Shown: positions 11,749-23,084, counted from the first letter of the stretch. The stretch is 64,000 nucleotides of DNA from Cyclospora cayetanensis (GCF_002999335.1 NW_020312535.1:62001-126000), one strand, 5' to 3'. Made by a program: numbers and translations. The notes: generated by a model not told the origin, from the letters alone.

Positions 11749-13269
11749 TCAGCCTTTCCTAGGAAAAAGCCTATCGCCCTTAGACCTTATCTGTGAAGCT
11801 AGCCGAAGTACACGTCCCAATCCCAAGGCACAGGAGTCAAAGTATCCAAGTACTGCAGCCCAAAGGAATATCACGGCGCGACTACGAAGAGAAGCATATT
11901 CTACACAACGGACAGGTAAATGAGGGAGTGCCTCGTCGAAAACAAGGTCAAACAGCCGCTGCTGTTGCAGAGCTTTTATGCCCCAGGCTGCAGCAGTAGC
12001 TGATGCCTCTGCTTTTGCTGCTTCCTCTGCAACGCGATGCTGCTTAGCTGGTTCTGCTGCCGCTGCGTGAAGGCGTAGCCTGCGCGCCTTCTGCAAAAGC
12101 TCGAGCTGCTGCTGCTGGAGGGCTCGCACGTGCTGCAGGTGCAGCTGAAGTAGATGCACCAGCTGCTGCTGCTCAAAGGAGGGCAAAATCCTCATAAGTC
12201 TTTCAACGAGAGCCTCGTAGACTTCCGAAGGCAGTGTTGTCATAGGAGAATCTCTCTGCTGTTCCCCGTGGCCCCTCGCCTGAGGCGTACCCGTAGTTCC
12301 ACCTCGAAGCAGACACTGGGCTCCAGAAACCTCAACACACTGTAATCCTAAGGCCTCTTGAGGCCTTTCCAGGATGTGTAGTATTTGGTAACGGTTAAGA
12401 AGTGCAATGGGCTTGGGAACCCCCAACTGGGGGATAAAGACCTTCAGGCGTTTATCTTCCAGTTTATCAGGGGGCCCCCTTGAAGACGTAATTTCGTCTT
12501 CTGCCCAGGGTACTCCAGACAGCCGACACCAATCTGCATCGAACGCCTCCGTTATATCAAGTCGCCAGTCTGAAGGGCCCTCTGAGAACAGGGTCGTAGG
12601 CCTTGAGACAGTTCCGACAGGAGCTCCTGCGCCTTCTGCGTGCGTCACACGAATGCCTCCCTCCTTTGGGGCATCAAAAATACAGAATAGAGAGAGAGAC
12701 TCTTCCCTAGTCTGTGGTCGAGGCTTTTCCAGTTGTCCTTCCGGGGATAAAAGAGGACCCTTCTGGTGTGATGCCTCAGGGGCCTGTGCCTGGCCACCAG
12801 CCTCGGAGAAGGACAAGTCCCACGTGCGTCGCCAGAAAGTGGAGCCACCAGGTTCCATCTCCTGAGTGGCAACAAACTTCCAGTGGGGTGCCCTCTGTAC
12901 TTTTCGCTGCTCTTCTTTGAGGGCCTTCTCATCAAGATCAGGACGGGGGAACCGAACGCGTAGTGGAGAGCCTCTGGGGCACCCCCCGTCAACACCTTGA
13001 CCCCTGGGGCCTCCAACAGCGGACTCCTCAGGCCGGATGCAGGCCCCTCCATCTCCTTCTTCGGTTGGCAGACACTCGGGAATTTCTCTAGGGGCAGGGG
13101 TACCCACCTCTCCCTTCAGCAGCCGCCGAAGTGAACGCCCTCTACGGAAACTGTCCTGGCGAGCCTCCACAAACACCCTAGTGGAGATCTCTCTTAAAGA
13201 GCAAGTGACGCCTGGGCAACTGCACTTCCGCAAAACCCTGGGGGCGAACCCCCTGCGTAAGAATACCAT
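11749..13269 (-). CDS. Unknown 506-residue protein, possibly mitochondrial
   Basis: A single long open frame from ATG at 13269 with codon use like its neighbours. The first about 50 residues are Arg-rich and almost free of acidic residues (MVFLRRGFAPRVLRKCSC start), as in a mitochondrial presequence. The middle is Pro/Gly/Glu-rich and low in structure, with a possible folded stretch around residues 235-310 (WRLDITEAFDADWCRL; VFIPQLGVPKPIALLNRYQI). Residues about 355-430 form a Gln/Leu/Ala-rich coiled coil (FEQQQLVHLLQLHLQHVRAL). No family was recognised. The last about 50 residues could be read-through into an unspliced intron, but I found no good donor. It is probably a lineage-specific organellar protein; that is inference. 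Confidence 0.6.
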   Translation of the reverse strand: MVFLRRGFAPRVLRKCSCPGVTCSLREISTRVFVEARQDSFRRGRSLRRLLKGEVGTPAPREIPECLPTEEGDGGACIRPEESAVGGPRGQGVDGGCPRGSPLRVRFPRPDLDEKALKEEQRKVQRAPHWKFVATQEMEPGGSTFWRRTWDLSFSEAGGQAQAPEASHQKGPLLSPEGQLEKPRPQTREESLSLFCIFDAPKEGGIRVTHAEGAGAPVGTVSRPTTLFSEGPSDWRLDITEAFDADWCRLSGVPWAEDEITSSRGPPDKLEDKRLKVFIPQLGVPKPIALLNRYQILHILERPQEALGLQCVEVSGAQCLLRGGTTGTPQARGHGEQQRDSPMTTLPSEVYEALVERLMRILPSFEQQQLVHLLQLHLQHVRALQQQQLELLQKARRLRLHAAAAEPAKQHRVAEEAAKAEASATAAAWGIKALQQQRLFDLVFDEALPHLPVRCVEYASLRSRAVIFLWAAVLGYFDSCALGLGRVLRLASQIRSKGDRLFPRKG

Positions 13270-13299
13270 CTCAACCCGTGTCTATCGGAGAGGGCTATT

Positions 13300-14550
13300 G
13301 CGGAACCCCCATTACCAAGCCACTTTGCTTTTTAGTATACGTATGGGGTGAGCACACGGAAAATGTTATTTAGGGTGCTTCAGGTGGGAAAACCAATAAA
13401 TCAGAGAAGCCGGGGAGACCCTATGCATCGACTGGGCCAGCAATACCAATGAGCAGCCAATGAAAACCTAACCTGAAAAGCCCTAGCTCCTTTTCCAAAT
13501 AAATTCATAGAAATTTTTCGTCAAGAATACCGCAATGCAGGTCCGTGGCCACTAAAGAAGCCACTTATTAGCAGGGCCCAAGGAAGCCTAATTGGGACGC
13601 CACGTGTCCCTTGGGGGGCCCCTACAAGGAGCCCTATGGTGGCACACCTGGGTGTTCACAGCGGCCCTCTTCGAACATATCAGCAATACCCACTTTTAAA
13701 GCATAATCCGGCTGGATGTAGGAAAGCAAGACATGTGCCGCGGCAACTCCCGTCCTCGGAGCCCACAAGCGGGACGGGGGCCCTTGATCCTACACGGCGT
13801 TTCGCAACACCCGCCTGGTACAAAGGGGCTAGTAGCCACATTAAAGAACTGATAGAGGCCATGAGAACACCTCGACAACAGGACAGTGAGACAATACTAC
13901 CTTTTGGGCAAAAGTTTTGTTGTGGTTCTGGCATGTCGGATCGATTCTGACGTCGACAGGGGTCTTGCACTCCCCACAAGAGGCCCCTTCCACACTGCTC
14001 TAAACACTATTTCATCGAGAGTACCTATCACTTTTCCAAACCAAACATGGCTTTCTGGGCTTGCGGGCGCATTGTGCTCCGGCTCATGCTGTTCCACGTT
14101 AGGGTCGCTTGGTTTTGGGAAGGACGTCACCGTAGGCGGGTTCTATGAAGCCGGAGTTTTGATCTACCGATAATTCTAATGATGAAGAAATCTAAAATAT
14201 GGTAGTAATTCCAAGAAAGTGTACGTGTCGTGAGAAAGATCTCATCTACAGTTTAGAGGCCTGGATCCCAATGCTACTGCTGCTACAATTCAATTCAAAC
14301 GACACTAAAGAAAAGCTTTATGCTCCTTCCTCTCCGTACAAGCAGCAGTAGTAAACAACAGGAGGAGACCACCTGGGAGGGCATACAACGGACCTACCGG
14401 GAGTTACCTTCGCCATCCTATAGGGTCAACATCCATAAAAAGAGGCCCAGTCAGTGCAGATTACGGATGCCCGAACAAAAAGATCCCGTTACGATAAATC
14501 TAGATTTGAACACTAGACGAGAACCTCGTTTTTTGAGTTTAGTTTTTGGT
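13300..14550. other. Spacer between the 506-residue gene and the CCA enzyme gene
   Basis: Several open frames of 60-110 codons overlap on both strands here. The most protein-like is on the minus strand at 14130-13897 (77 codons, starting MTSFPKPSDPNVEQHEPEHN, with VWFGKVIGTLDEIVFRAVWK). It has no recognised motif, and I could not link it by splicing to a neighbour. It may be a small gene or an upstream exon. The rest shows nothing definite. Confidence 0.3.
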
Positions 14551-14553
14551 GGA

Positions 14554-17500
14554 TCATTTGTTCGGGCGTTGATTGTTCTTGGACTCCTCACCAACCAAGT
14601 GGGGAAACACCTCTTGCAAATAAGAGAGGCATTCCTCTGCTGATTTCCCGGGATTGGCAAATTGCCAGATACGCTGCAACAAAACGAAACAACAAGATTC
14701 AATTAGACTGTTAAGAACTACAGAATGGCTACTTAATGCCCGTCTCGAGCGCCCTGACAGGGCCTCGCGGCATTCCGCGGCCCCTCAGGGGGCCTTACAA
14801 GTGCGCATGCAGCTATTCTCGGCAAGTGCCTTCAGTCTTTCAGGCTCACAAGCTCCACATTACGAAAATACCTCAAGATGCCCATCTAAGCTAGTTCCAC
14901 GTGGTCGCTGTGGCCATGAAACGACCTACTTGCTTTTCCATGACTTCCCCAAGAATAGGTCCAGACGCCCCAGGTAGAGCACGAGCCACCTGCACGAAGC
15001 AGCAGTAACCTCAACACAAAATACGACATCCAGCGCAGTACCGCGGCGGATACTACAGCGGAGGAGAGATAGGGTGGAAGAGGCTCAACACTGAGCTCAG
15101 CTGCATGTGTGTGGGGTGAGACACACCTGCTTCCCATTGCAAAGAGGGGGCATACGCCAGGCATCCTGGAGGTCAAGAGCCTCAATTGTGTCTTTAAGGT
15201 GCACCATACGCCTGATTGCTTCTATCGCTGCCTCCTCCCTGGATAGCAGCAAACTGTCAAGTTCTCCCACATCGACCTCAGGAGCTACTTCATCCTCTCC
15301 TGCTACTGCTCCTGCAGCTTCTGCAAGCTGATCCAGATTATTCAATTGTCCAGAGACGCCCTTCGGTCCGCACAATTTCTTTTGTTCATGGACCTCCTCT
15401 CCAGTATCGGTTCCCCTCCTGTGCTTCACATGACTCTCCCCTGCCCCTTCCCCAGGTGTGTCAGCTACTGCTGTGGGAAGGGGAGATGCTGTTAGGGCGA
15501 CTCTTGCTGCAGCAATTGACGCTGCAGTGTCCTTGTAGATAACTGCCCCCAGGACCTCAGCAGCTGCAAGAAGTAGGGCTTCTCGCCACTGAGAACCTAC
15601 CTCCCTCACCAAAGTGCCCAATCGTATCCTCTGCTGCTGTTGCTCCTCCTGCCCCAGTGCTTGCTTGTGCAGGAGTAAGTCACTTTGTGCTGCAGTGTGC
15701 AGAAGTGCCGCATGATTTATCAAGCTTTCTGTTGCGGTTGCATCTGCATTAGGGAGCTTCCAGGAGATGGAGACGAGGGCTCCTGCCACAGGTCGAACAC
15801 GGGGTCCTGTGGGGAATACAGCCAAGAGGCCCCTTAGGGGGTGCAGCACGGCTGCAAACAACAAATGACGCAGTTTGTCTTCTCCACCCACCAAATGGAT
15901 GCCCTTACGCAAGGCCTGATATAGCTTTGTCATGCTTGAATATGCTGCCGTTGCTGCTGTTGTGGATCCCCGCTCCTGCAACTTCTGCAGCAAGGCCTCC
16001 CGAGCAAGGATGTGTCTCAGTGCAATCAGGCAGGAAGCCCCCAACGGTACTCCAGCGGAGGCTTCCTCCATGAGGGATTGTGGTTTCTGTGTGTTCGTAA
16101 GATGCTCAGCATAGGCCTTAGGGCCCAAACGAGACCTAGAAGTCCCTAAGGTGGGGTCTTCCTCTGATTGCTTGTACACTGTGAGGCCCCCTGCGTTTCC
16201 TGTTATCGCTTCCCACACCCGCAGCTGCAGCATGAGAAGTACTCCCCTTAAGGTCTTATTAAGGGGCCCCTCAAGCAGCTGGTATTGCTGCTGCTCGGCA
16301 GGTCCCCGCCCGTTTGGTACTGCTGCTCCTGTTGCTGTTTGCGCCACCAGCGCCTGCTTCTGAGAATCGCGTTTCTTATGTGCGATGGAGAAAATCTTCT
16401 TGATTTCGACGCCGATTCGCTCCCTGGCCACTTTGGCCATAAGGGCCTCATGAATATCAGGGTCTGCACCAGCGGCAGCAAGAGTCCTTTCAAGCCGGAA
16501 GTCAAGAACAGCCGCAAAGCGCACCCCCCGTAGAAGCCGCAGGGGATCTTCTAAGAGAGTGGTGTTAGGGGAAGAGCTGGCTGCCCTGAGAATGCAGTGC
16601 CTAATGTCATCGAGGCCACGTCCGAGCCAGTCCTCGACCAACCCCGTTTTCAAGTTGTAGAAAAGCGCATTACAGCAGAAATCCCTTCTGGCTGCATCTT
16701 GTAAAGGAGTGCCGATGGCTGTGGTGCTGGGTATCCTGCTGTTGCTGCAGTAACTTTCGCTTCTGAGATTGACCAGATCCAGAGAGAACGGATGCATCGT
16801 GAGGGTCGCTGTCTCCAAATGTTTGCTCTGAGCAGCGTTTTTCGATATGATGCCCACCGCGTGTGGGGATTTACCCTTTGAGACAAGCCATCTAAACGCA
16901 AACAGACACCTTGGCACTAAGGCGATTATTACCGACACCTGGAACACGCCCCTGCACGGGACAGAAAAAGCCATAAAGGTGAGCATCACGGAGAGAGAGC
17001 TTGAAAGGAACAAAACCGCCTACGGAAACAGATTCTCATCCTATCAACGAATAGAGATAATGCTGTGCAGGGCCCGGAGGTCAGGGAGACGGACAAGAGG
17101 GAGGACAGAGAGAGAGAGACAGACAGACAGAGACAGAGAGAGGAGTTGGGTAAGGTAAGACAACAACACATGGGCAGGGAAGTCAGGAAGAATAATCGAC
17201 TAGAGTAGAATATTCAAGCGTCTACGAAAGGCACAAGAAGGAAAGGGCATAAGCGAACAAGTGAAGATTCAAAGCGGCATTGGCATGCCTGCTGATATGC
17301 GATGCCTGTGAATGGACTCAGTGTCTTCCCAGACCCAGTCGAAGCCAGCACACTGCATACTCGGACTACCCACGAAATCAACAATGATCGCGCGCAAATC
17401 AGCATGCAGTCAGAAACAGCAGAACCCGCAGCAGGGCCAAGCGGACGATCTCAACAACCGACAAGGCAACAGCGTCATACCGGTTAAGCAGAGTGGCGAA

Positions 17501-18813
17501 TCTAGCTCCTGTAATGGAGTCAATAGCAATGTCGATATCCTGAGAAGGAATCCCTAGAAGCTTGTCGCGCACCCAGCCCCCAGCCGCCCTTAGCTCTGCA
17601 GCGAAGGACAGCACACCCGATTCGCTAAAGCGCCAACGGTGTCTTACACGCACAGCATACCACATAAAAACCAAATTAAGGCCCACAGTCGACGCGAAGC
17701 GCAGCCGAAGCCAACATAACGACGGCCAGACAGACAGAAAAACTGCAGGCACACCGGAATGCCTGGAGTCCGCTGCCACTACCTGGAGACGTTCAGAAAT
17801 GCGCTGTGTGTGTGTATGTGTATGTGTGCACCATTGAGAGCATTTGCAACCAAAAATCACAGCCATACGCGCATGGGCTGCAGTAGTCCAAAGAAGACGT
17901 GCGGCGGCAGCATCCCCACAGTCAGGGGCAGTGCCAGTGGAAGAACGACGCAGCTAAAGCAACTACAGTGCACAGCATGGGAGAAAACAAAGCCATGCAT
18001 GCTGCAAGATGGACTGCTGGGGTCCTTTGTGAGGAAGCAAGACGTACCAATATTTAGCTCTTTGTCTACTACACACTTATTCAGAGTACAAAAGAGTTCC
18101 TTCTCCTCCTGGGTCAGCTGCAGTGTCACTCCAGCAGCAACAGCAGCAGGAGCTCTTGCCGCTGCTTCTGCAACTTCGGAGGCGGATGGTAGCAACAAAT
18201 CTGTCTCCTCGCCATTGGATGCTGCTCCACTTGCCGCTGCTGCACCTGACGCCTTGATCGCGACCCTGGACTCCTTCCGGGAGTCTCCCACTGCTGCCTT
18301 GGGAACCACTACGGTTGCAGCTGCTATTGCTGCACCTGAGGTGGGGACAGACGAAATGTGCCGCATCTTGAGGGGAAAACGTAAAAAGAACTGTGGGAGA
18401 GGCTGCAGCCGGACGCCAGGGCGTGAGGCCGCTGAAGATGCGTTCGTTGTTATTGTGCGGGGGGTCCAAGAAAGGTTGGCTACGTGAAAGCTGAACGATA
18501 GGAAGGAAGACGCAGTTCCCCTGCGCATCCGCTGGTCAATCCTGCAGCGGCGGCTTGTGGTGCTAATGCTGCCCGTACCACTACAGTAGCTGCTGCCGCT
18601 GAGCTCCGGAGATGTGGATAGTGGATGCGATCGAATGCAGTGTTTAGGAGTGTTATTGCTAAAATTATAACCTACGTGTCCCCAGTGTTTTGCCGTGAAG
18701 TGACTTAGAGGGGCCCCGAGGGGATCCGGCGAAGCCAAACTGCCTAGACATCTCTCAAGCGTCAGCAACAGCAGAGATAGCAGGGCTTGGCGCTTCATAG
18801 AGAAACAGAACAC
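14554..18813 (-). CDS. tRNA CCA-adding enzyme (tRNA nucleotidyltransferase, yeast CCA1-like)
   Basis: Adds the 3' CCA to tRNAs from CTP and ATP without a template. Five exons join in phase: 18813-18048, 17595-17481, 16891-15127, 14989-14930, 14673-14554, about 941 residues. Class II nucleotidyltransferase motifs are in order: GGWVRDKLLG and QDIDIAID (catalytic DxD), KHLETAT and DLVNLRSE, GTPLQDAARRDFCCNALFYN (motif B), EDPLRLLRGVRFA, then RERIGVEIKKI. The C-terminal tail exons (GPILGEVMEKQ, WQFANPGKSAEECL) match the yeast tail, which supports the two short last exons. The family core is about 500 residues; here a long N-terminal leader precedes LTQEEKELFCTL and Ala/Gln-rich inserts interrupt the C-terminal half. 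Three candidate starts (18813, 18528, 18366) could yield secretory, mitochondrial and cytosolic forms. The introns hold GA- and GT-rich simple repeats. Confidence 0.9.
17094..17150. repeat. GA/GACA simple repeat in a CCA-enzyme intron
   Basis: Purine-rich tract of GAGAGA and GACAGACAGACA units on the plus strand, inside the 589-base intron (16892-17480) of the CCA-enzyme gene. On the transcribed strand it is a long pyrimidine run, but it sits about 200 bases from the acceptor, so a splicing role is doubtful. Confidence 0.85.
17803..17830. repeat. GT-rich simple repeat in a CCA-enzyme intron
   Basis: TGTGTGTGTATGTGTATGTG tract in the first intron (17596-18047) of the CCA-enzyme gene. If read as coding on the minus strand it gives a THTHTHT run, which argues that this stretch is intron rather than a real N-terminus. 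Confidence 0.85.
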
Positions 18814-19285
18814 AAAACGACGGGAGACTTTAATTTCTTCTGCCAGAGCACACTCGGCAAAGACTCCGACCAGGCCCCCAACCTACTAGCCGCAACGATG
18901 CATGCGCAAGAGCAGCAGTTCGGGCAGCCTTCGCAAAGAAACGAGCCCCATACTACAGCGAGCAGGGCTAATTCTTACTCTTTAACTCATCTAGGATTCT
19001 CGTTTGAGTGCAGTCACCCGTGTCGGAGCTCTGTCGTGGAACCCACTGCAGGTCGACTGGGGGCCCCCCCCTGCACCGAAGCATTTGACAGACGGGGGCC
19101 ATTGCTCCTGCACATTTGAGGCCCTCTGTAGTGATGAACTGTCTGTGTGAAGCCTACACTAGACTGTCTTTGAAGCGAAGTGGTGAGCACTGCCGCTGCG
19201 GCTACACCATCCGAAGGGGCTGTACACGCAGAGGTAGTACAAAGGCAAAGTAAGAGAAAGCGACGGCATACTACTCAAGGATCTC

Positions 19286-19940
19286 ATGAGCCGATTGCAC
19301 GGTGGGGCTTCTGCCGAGGCGGCTGAGGCCCCTTTTGCACCACCTGACGAAGCAGCACGTGCGGCTCCTTCGGATGTTAGGGAAGCGACAGAATCCAGGA
19401 TAGCAGCAGTTTCGGCCTCCCTAGCAGCACCAAACGGAGCAATTGCAAAAGAGACATCCTCAGGAAGTGCAATAACTGGTGATTCTATTGCCGTCGACGA
19501 CCCCTGGGGATTTGTGTTTTTTGCTTCGGCCTGGTTGCTGGTAGCACTTGTGGCAGGCCTTGTGCTCCAACGGCAAAAGCGCAGGCTGCAGCATGAACAG
19601 TACGTTTTAAACTATATAATCTGACTTTGTCGTCTCCTTAGCGATAAGAGCTTTCGTGCAAGGACCTCTCATGCGCGTTGGGTGATTGTATAGTAGCAAA
19701 TTGCTTGCGTTACTTGTTGCTGCTCACTGTACAGGCACTGCAAGATAATGGGGGAACTCTCCTGATATCACGTCTCCTGAGATTTCCAGCCACATCGACG
19801 CCAGGCGTCACACGATCCCCGAGGCATTCCGTAATGACTGCCTGGATTGCGAGCTTCTCCCCAACAATGTGTACGAGGAGCCCTATTACAGACTCGCTCT
19901 TTTTCCGACAGAAGCTTTGGGGCACACGCATAAGACCTAG
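19286..19940 (+). CDS. Small single-pass membrane protein, unknown function
   Basis: Divergent from the CCA-enzyme gene, about 470 bases away. Exon 1 starts at ATG 19286 and encodes an Ala-rich, acidic N-terminal region. A clear transmembrane helix follows at residues about 73-92 (PWGFVFFASAWLLVALVAGL), then a basic anchor (QRQKRRLQ). The best model splices 19599 to 19790 (donor CA/GTACGT, acceptor TTTCCAG) in phase. It adds a charged tail with EAFRNDCLDCELLPNN and EEPYYRLALF and stops at 19940, giving 154 residues. An alternative 42-base intron ending at 19641 would give a shorter tail. No N-terminal signal peptide is seen, so a tail facing the cytosol is likely by the positive-inside rule. 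No family recognised. Confidence 0.45.
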
Positions 19941-20132
19941 GATAAATGTGATCAGGACTGCGAAGTTTCTAATCTAAGAGGGGTTTGGCGGTCCGCGATG
20001 CTTTTCTTTCATAGATGCTGTGATGATGGCTCTCTCGTATGTGACAAAGTCAAGGTATAGGGTCTACAGCTGAGTGCTTGTTGTGCACAACGTAAGACTC
20101 TAAATCGGGGCGATTTTAGCGGCAGCGCATCG

Positions 20133-20927
20133 TCATGCCGTTCCCACAGTAGCACAAGTAGGAGCAGTGTCTCCCTTATTGGGAATGGGCTTCGTACAAA
20201 CATCGGCAGCAGCAGCAACCACAGCAGCACGTGAATTCTCTTTTTTCCACTTGAGATCAATAGAAACCAGGTAACTCCGCTGGGGGGCACAGAAAATGCC
20301 TGCAAGCGTCTCCACCTTCAGTTGGCTCTCCCTGCTCCGTTGTGATCTATTTTACCTCCCCTGGCTTTGGGGTTCCCGTCCCGTTGATTTTGGCCCAATT
20401 GAGGGCGTGTGAGTCTTTTGCGGGACTCTCGATGGTCTCGTGGATCCTTGTTACGCAGGGATATCTGCGGTATTCAATAAGCTTGGATTCATGAGTGTCT
20501 ATTTTGATAGGTCTCTTCCAAAAGGGAGAACCGCGATTGATAGCCACAAGGTTTAAGTCGAGTGCGGGGGCCTCGGGTGACTCCTAGCGTTTTTTTCGAG
20601 GCTGCACAGCCCTCCTGATCCTGCTGTAGTTCTGGCCTGAGCAGCAAGCAGCCTGAGCAACCTCATCCCTTTTGCCTGGTTTTCGATTGCGGACTTCAGT
20701 GCTCCTGCTGTTGATGCTGCGGGCGTTGCTGCTTCAGCAGTTGCTATGGCCTTTTCACCTGATTCTGGCTTGGACGACGCTGCAGTTGATTGTGCTGATG
20801 CTGGATAGGCTGAATGTTTAACAGCACGTCCTAGTGGTGCGTGTGCCACTGCAGCGCATGCTACTGTAGTTGATGTAGTCTTGCTAGGCGCTTTCGTCAT
20901 TGTTGCACACAAGGGGGGTAGCGCCAT
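20133..20927 (-). CDS. Unrecognised gene, exons only partly resolved
   Basis: Three coding-like blocks lie in order on the minus strand. Block one (20927-20553) begins MALPPLCATMTKAPSK and is Ala/Ser/Thr-rich. Block two (20583-20356) reads ESPEAPALDLNLVAINRGSP then WKRPIKIDTHESKLIEYRRY and has ordinary, non-repetitive composition. Block three (20315-20133) reads VETLAGIFCAPQRSYLVSID and ends TGA. Two and three are in phase if a 40-base GT-AG intron (20355-20316) is removed. The link between one and two is not resolved because they overlap in different frames. No family is recognised. It could be one small gene or two. Confidence 0.35.
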
Positions 20928-21189
20928 CTGTGCTGCTGGACTGCCCCAAGATTTCCCTTGACTTAAAACCTCCGAGCTTCTTTTTGCTGCTTCTGTGGGA
21001 GCGCCTGAGGGAGAAGGGCCTCAGCACGGGAATTCATAGAAGATGAGGGCTGTACACATACGTGACGCCCCTCTTTGTATCCCTTAAACCCGTCAATCCC
21101 GCATGCTCGCAAGGCATGTTCAAATCTTACACGGCCACTTGAGGACCACTGCGTCGTGCGCCTTGTAGTAGCCTTCTTCTAAACAGGCC

Positions 21190-23084
21190 TTACCCAAAGC
21201 GACTTGCGATCGCAGCAAACCAAAGCATCTGCAACGTGAGTCTGCGGTCCGCCGTTTTGCTGTTGCCTGTAAACACCAAAGCCATGTGGCCACAGCCGTC
21301 CTGCATCGCGATTTGCAATAACAAGGAGATACAGGACATTGATGCAGGGCCCGACGTTCCACGGACAGCCTTAAGTGGCCCCACCCCCACTGTCATTGGG
21401 AAAAAATGTTTTTGCAAGCTGCTCACCAGCACCCCTCGACGGACAAGAGTCAGGCAGGAGTCCCTAAAGCGATCAAGTGGGCCTTTTGGGCTCCATTATC
21501 TGCGGTTCGTGAGCATCTCCTAGGGCTTTTCTCAGTTATGGTTGTTGTCAAAGGGGGTCTCATGTTGATTTGATGCTCTTCGTTAGCTGAGGGCCTTCTG
21601 GATCGCACGACGCCACAACAGGTGGGCTTCAGAGGGGATTGTCCAGTTGTGAATTCTCTGGAGTCCCCCTGCTGTCAGTCGGCCGGACCCCGGCAGCCAC
21701 GCAGTGTCTTCCCAGAGTTTCCACAACAGCCGTGAAGGTTGTAAGACTTTTGCTGATACAGGCAGCCTGAACACGGACAGGATGGAGAGGCGAGCAATAC
21801 CATAAATGGGAGGAGAACCACCCTCTCCGAACAGCCACGCCATGGGGATCATTAGCTGACACGATCTGTTGCCTATAGTGGCAACATATTTCGAGACAGA
21901 ACTTCAATGGCCCTGAGGAAGATGTTCGGGAGGCAGAACACGCAAGAGGCGACACCCTTGTCCCTAGGAGTGCACCAGCACAGATCTCCCGAGCAAGCAG
22001 GGCTTCGAAGCTTCATGAACCGTAGATTGGAAAGGAGGGACTCACCTATGGTACTGCAGCTCCTCTCGCGACAGTCGCTAGGCCGCTGTGAGATCCAGCA
22101 GGTACAGCCGGGGGCCCGCCTTCAGTGCTGTTTAGCAATCGAGAAGCGCACAGCACAAACCAAGAAGCCATGACAGCTTCAGAACTCCACTTTTCGCGAG
22201 GCTGGAGCTACACAGGAAGACGTTAGGGCCCTCTCAAGTATTTCGATTTGCACAAGGTACCCTCTGAAGAAAGGCATCATAGAGTTTGTTAAGGTGCGCG
22301 TGCACAGAAAGTCCCATTGAGTAGGTTACCGAAAGATTGAGGACCACATGGCCTCCGCTGCTGCTGCAATTGGCTGCTGTAAGCCTGGCCGCCCTCTGGC
22401 TAAGGGCTCTTCAAGCTGCCGAAATGGTGTCTGACGCAGAGTGCACCCTCTTGCACGAAAGTCCATTGACCCCAGGACCCACAAGAGAGGCCCCAATGCC
22501 TTCACACCGCGTCCTCATCTGTTCAGGCAGCACAAAACCGTTCACTGCTGCCCTCTGTAGAAGATCCTTGATAGGCGTAGGCTAGTCTCCCTGAGGGCCT
22601 GCTACGAGCTTCCCCTGGGACTTTCTACTTGTGAACCCCCTTTCCAAGCATTTGGACGTTCCACTAAGTGCTGTTTTGGCGGCGCCGAGAGATCCCTAAC
22701 CTTCCCACAGTACGCTTCAGCAAACGAGAGTGACACCTCCACTGTTTGCCCACGCCGTAAGAGCGCAGGAACGCATAGCAAAAGACCCATGGCAGGTGCA
22801 CAGACAGGTGAGTAATAAGCGTCATTTAGAGATACGGAGGGCTCTGAAGCCACACACATACACAAGGCTTGGTCGGTGTCTTAGCCCCTAAGACCCCACT
22901 CTCTCGTTTGCACCGCCAGGGCCTCCATGAGAAATAGTATTGCTTGTAGACTAAGACACCAATTTTTGGCATTCGTTACTTCGCGCAGGTGCTTCAGGGC
23001 ACTTTCGTAGGGTCCTACTATTGTGTATGTCTTTCCACCACCAGATGCCCCCTGTCTGGTGAACTTAATAACAGCCTGTCGCAT
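21190..23084 (-). pseudogene. Degenerate kinesin motor-domain gene (kinesin-13-like in spacing), probably a pseudogene
   Basis: Motor blocks occur in the correct order on the minus strand. There is an intact P-loop GASGGGKTYTIVGP (about 23050), then VEVSLSFAEAYCGKVRDL (about 22745-22690), the counterpart of the S-F-x-E-I-Y-x-x-K-x-x-D-L-L strand. The switch I region is KDLLQRAAVNGFVLPEQ (about 22550), without the N-x-x-S-S-R-S-H signature. Switch II is LYLLDLTAA, stop, RLSREE in exon 22127-22046. The QKAHLIALGT helix follows (about 21488), then SCISLLLQIAMQDGC and ALVFTGNSKTADRRLTLQML (21340-21200), matching the last motor strand and helix. The TAG at 22080-22078 replaces the invariant Glu of DLAGSE, and a TGA at 21452-21450 plus a frame change follow. 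Frames up to 24121 may be its 5' exons. An active kinesin is unlikely. Confidence 0.65.

Noticed and set aside
22337..22585. Plus-strand frame with an apparent signal peptide (LLLQLAAVSLAALWLRALQA)
   Set aside because: It lies antisense to the switch I part of the kinesin-like gene; the hydrophobic run is a by-product of the opposite-strand reading.
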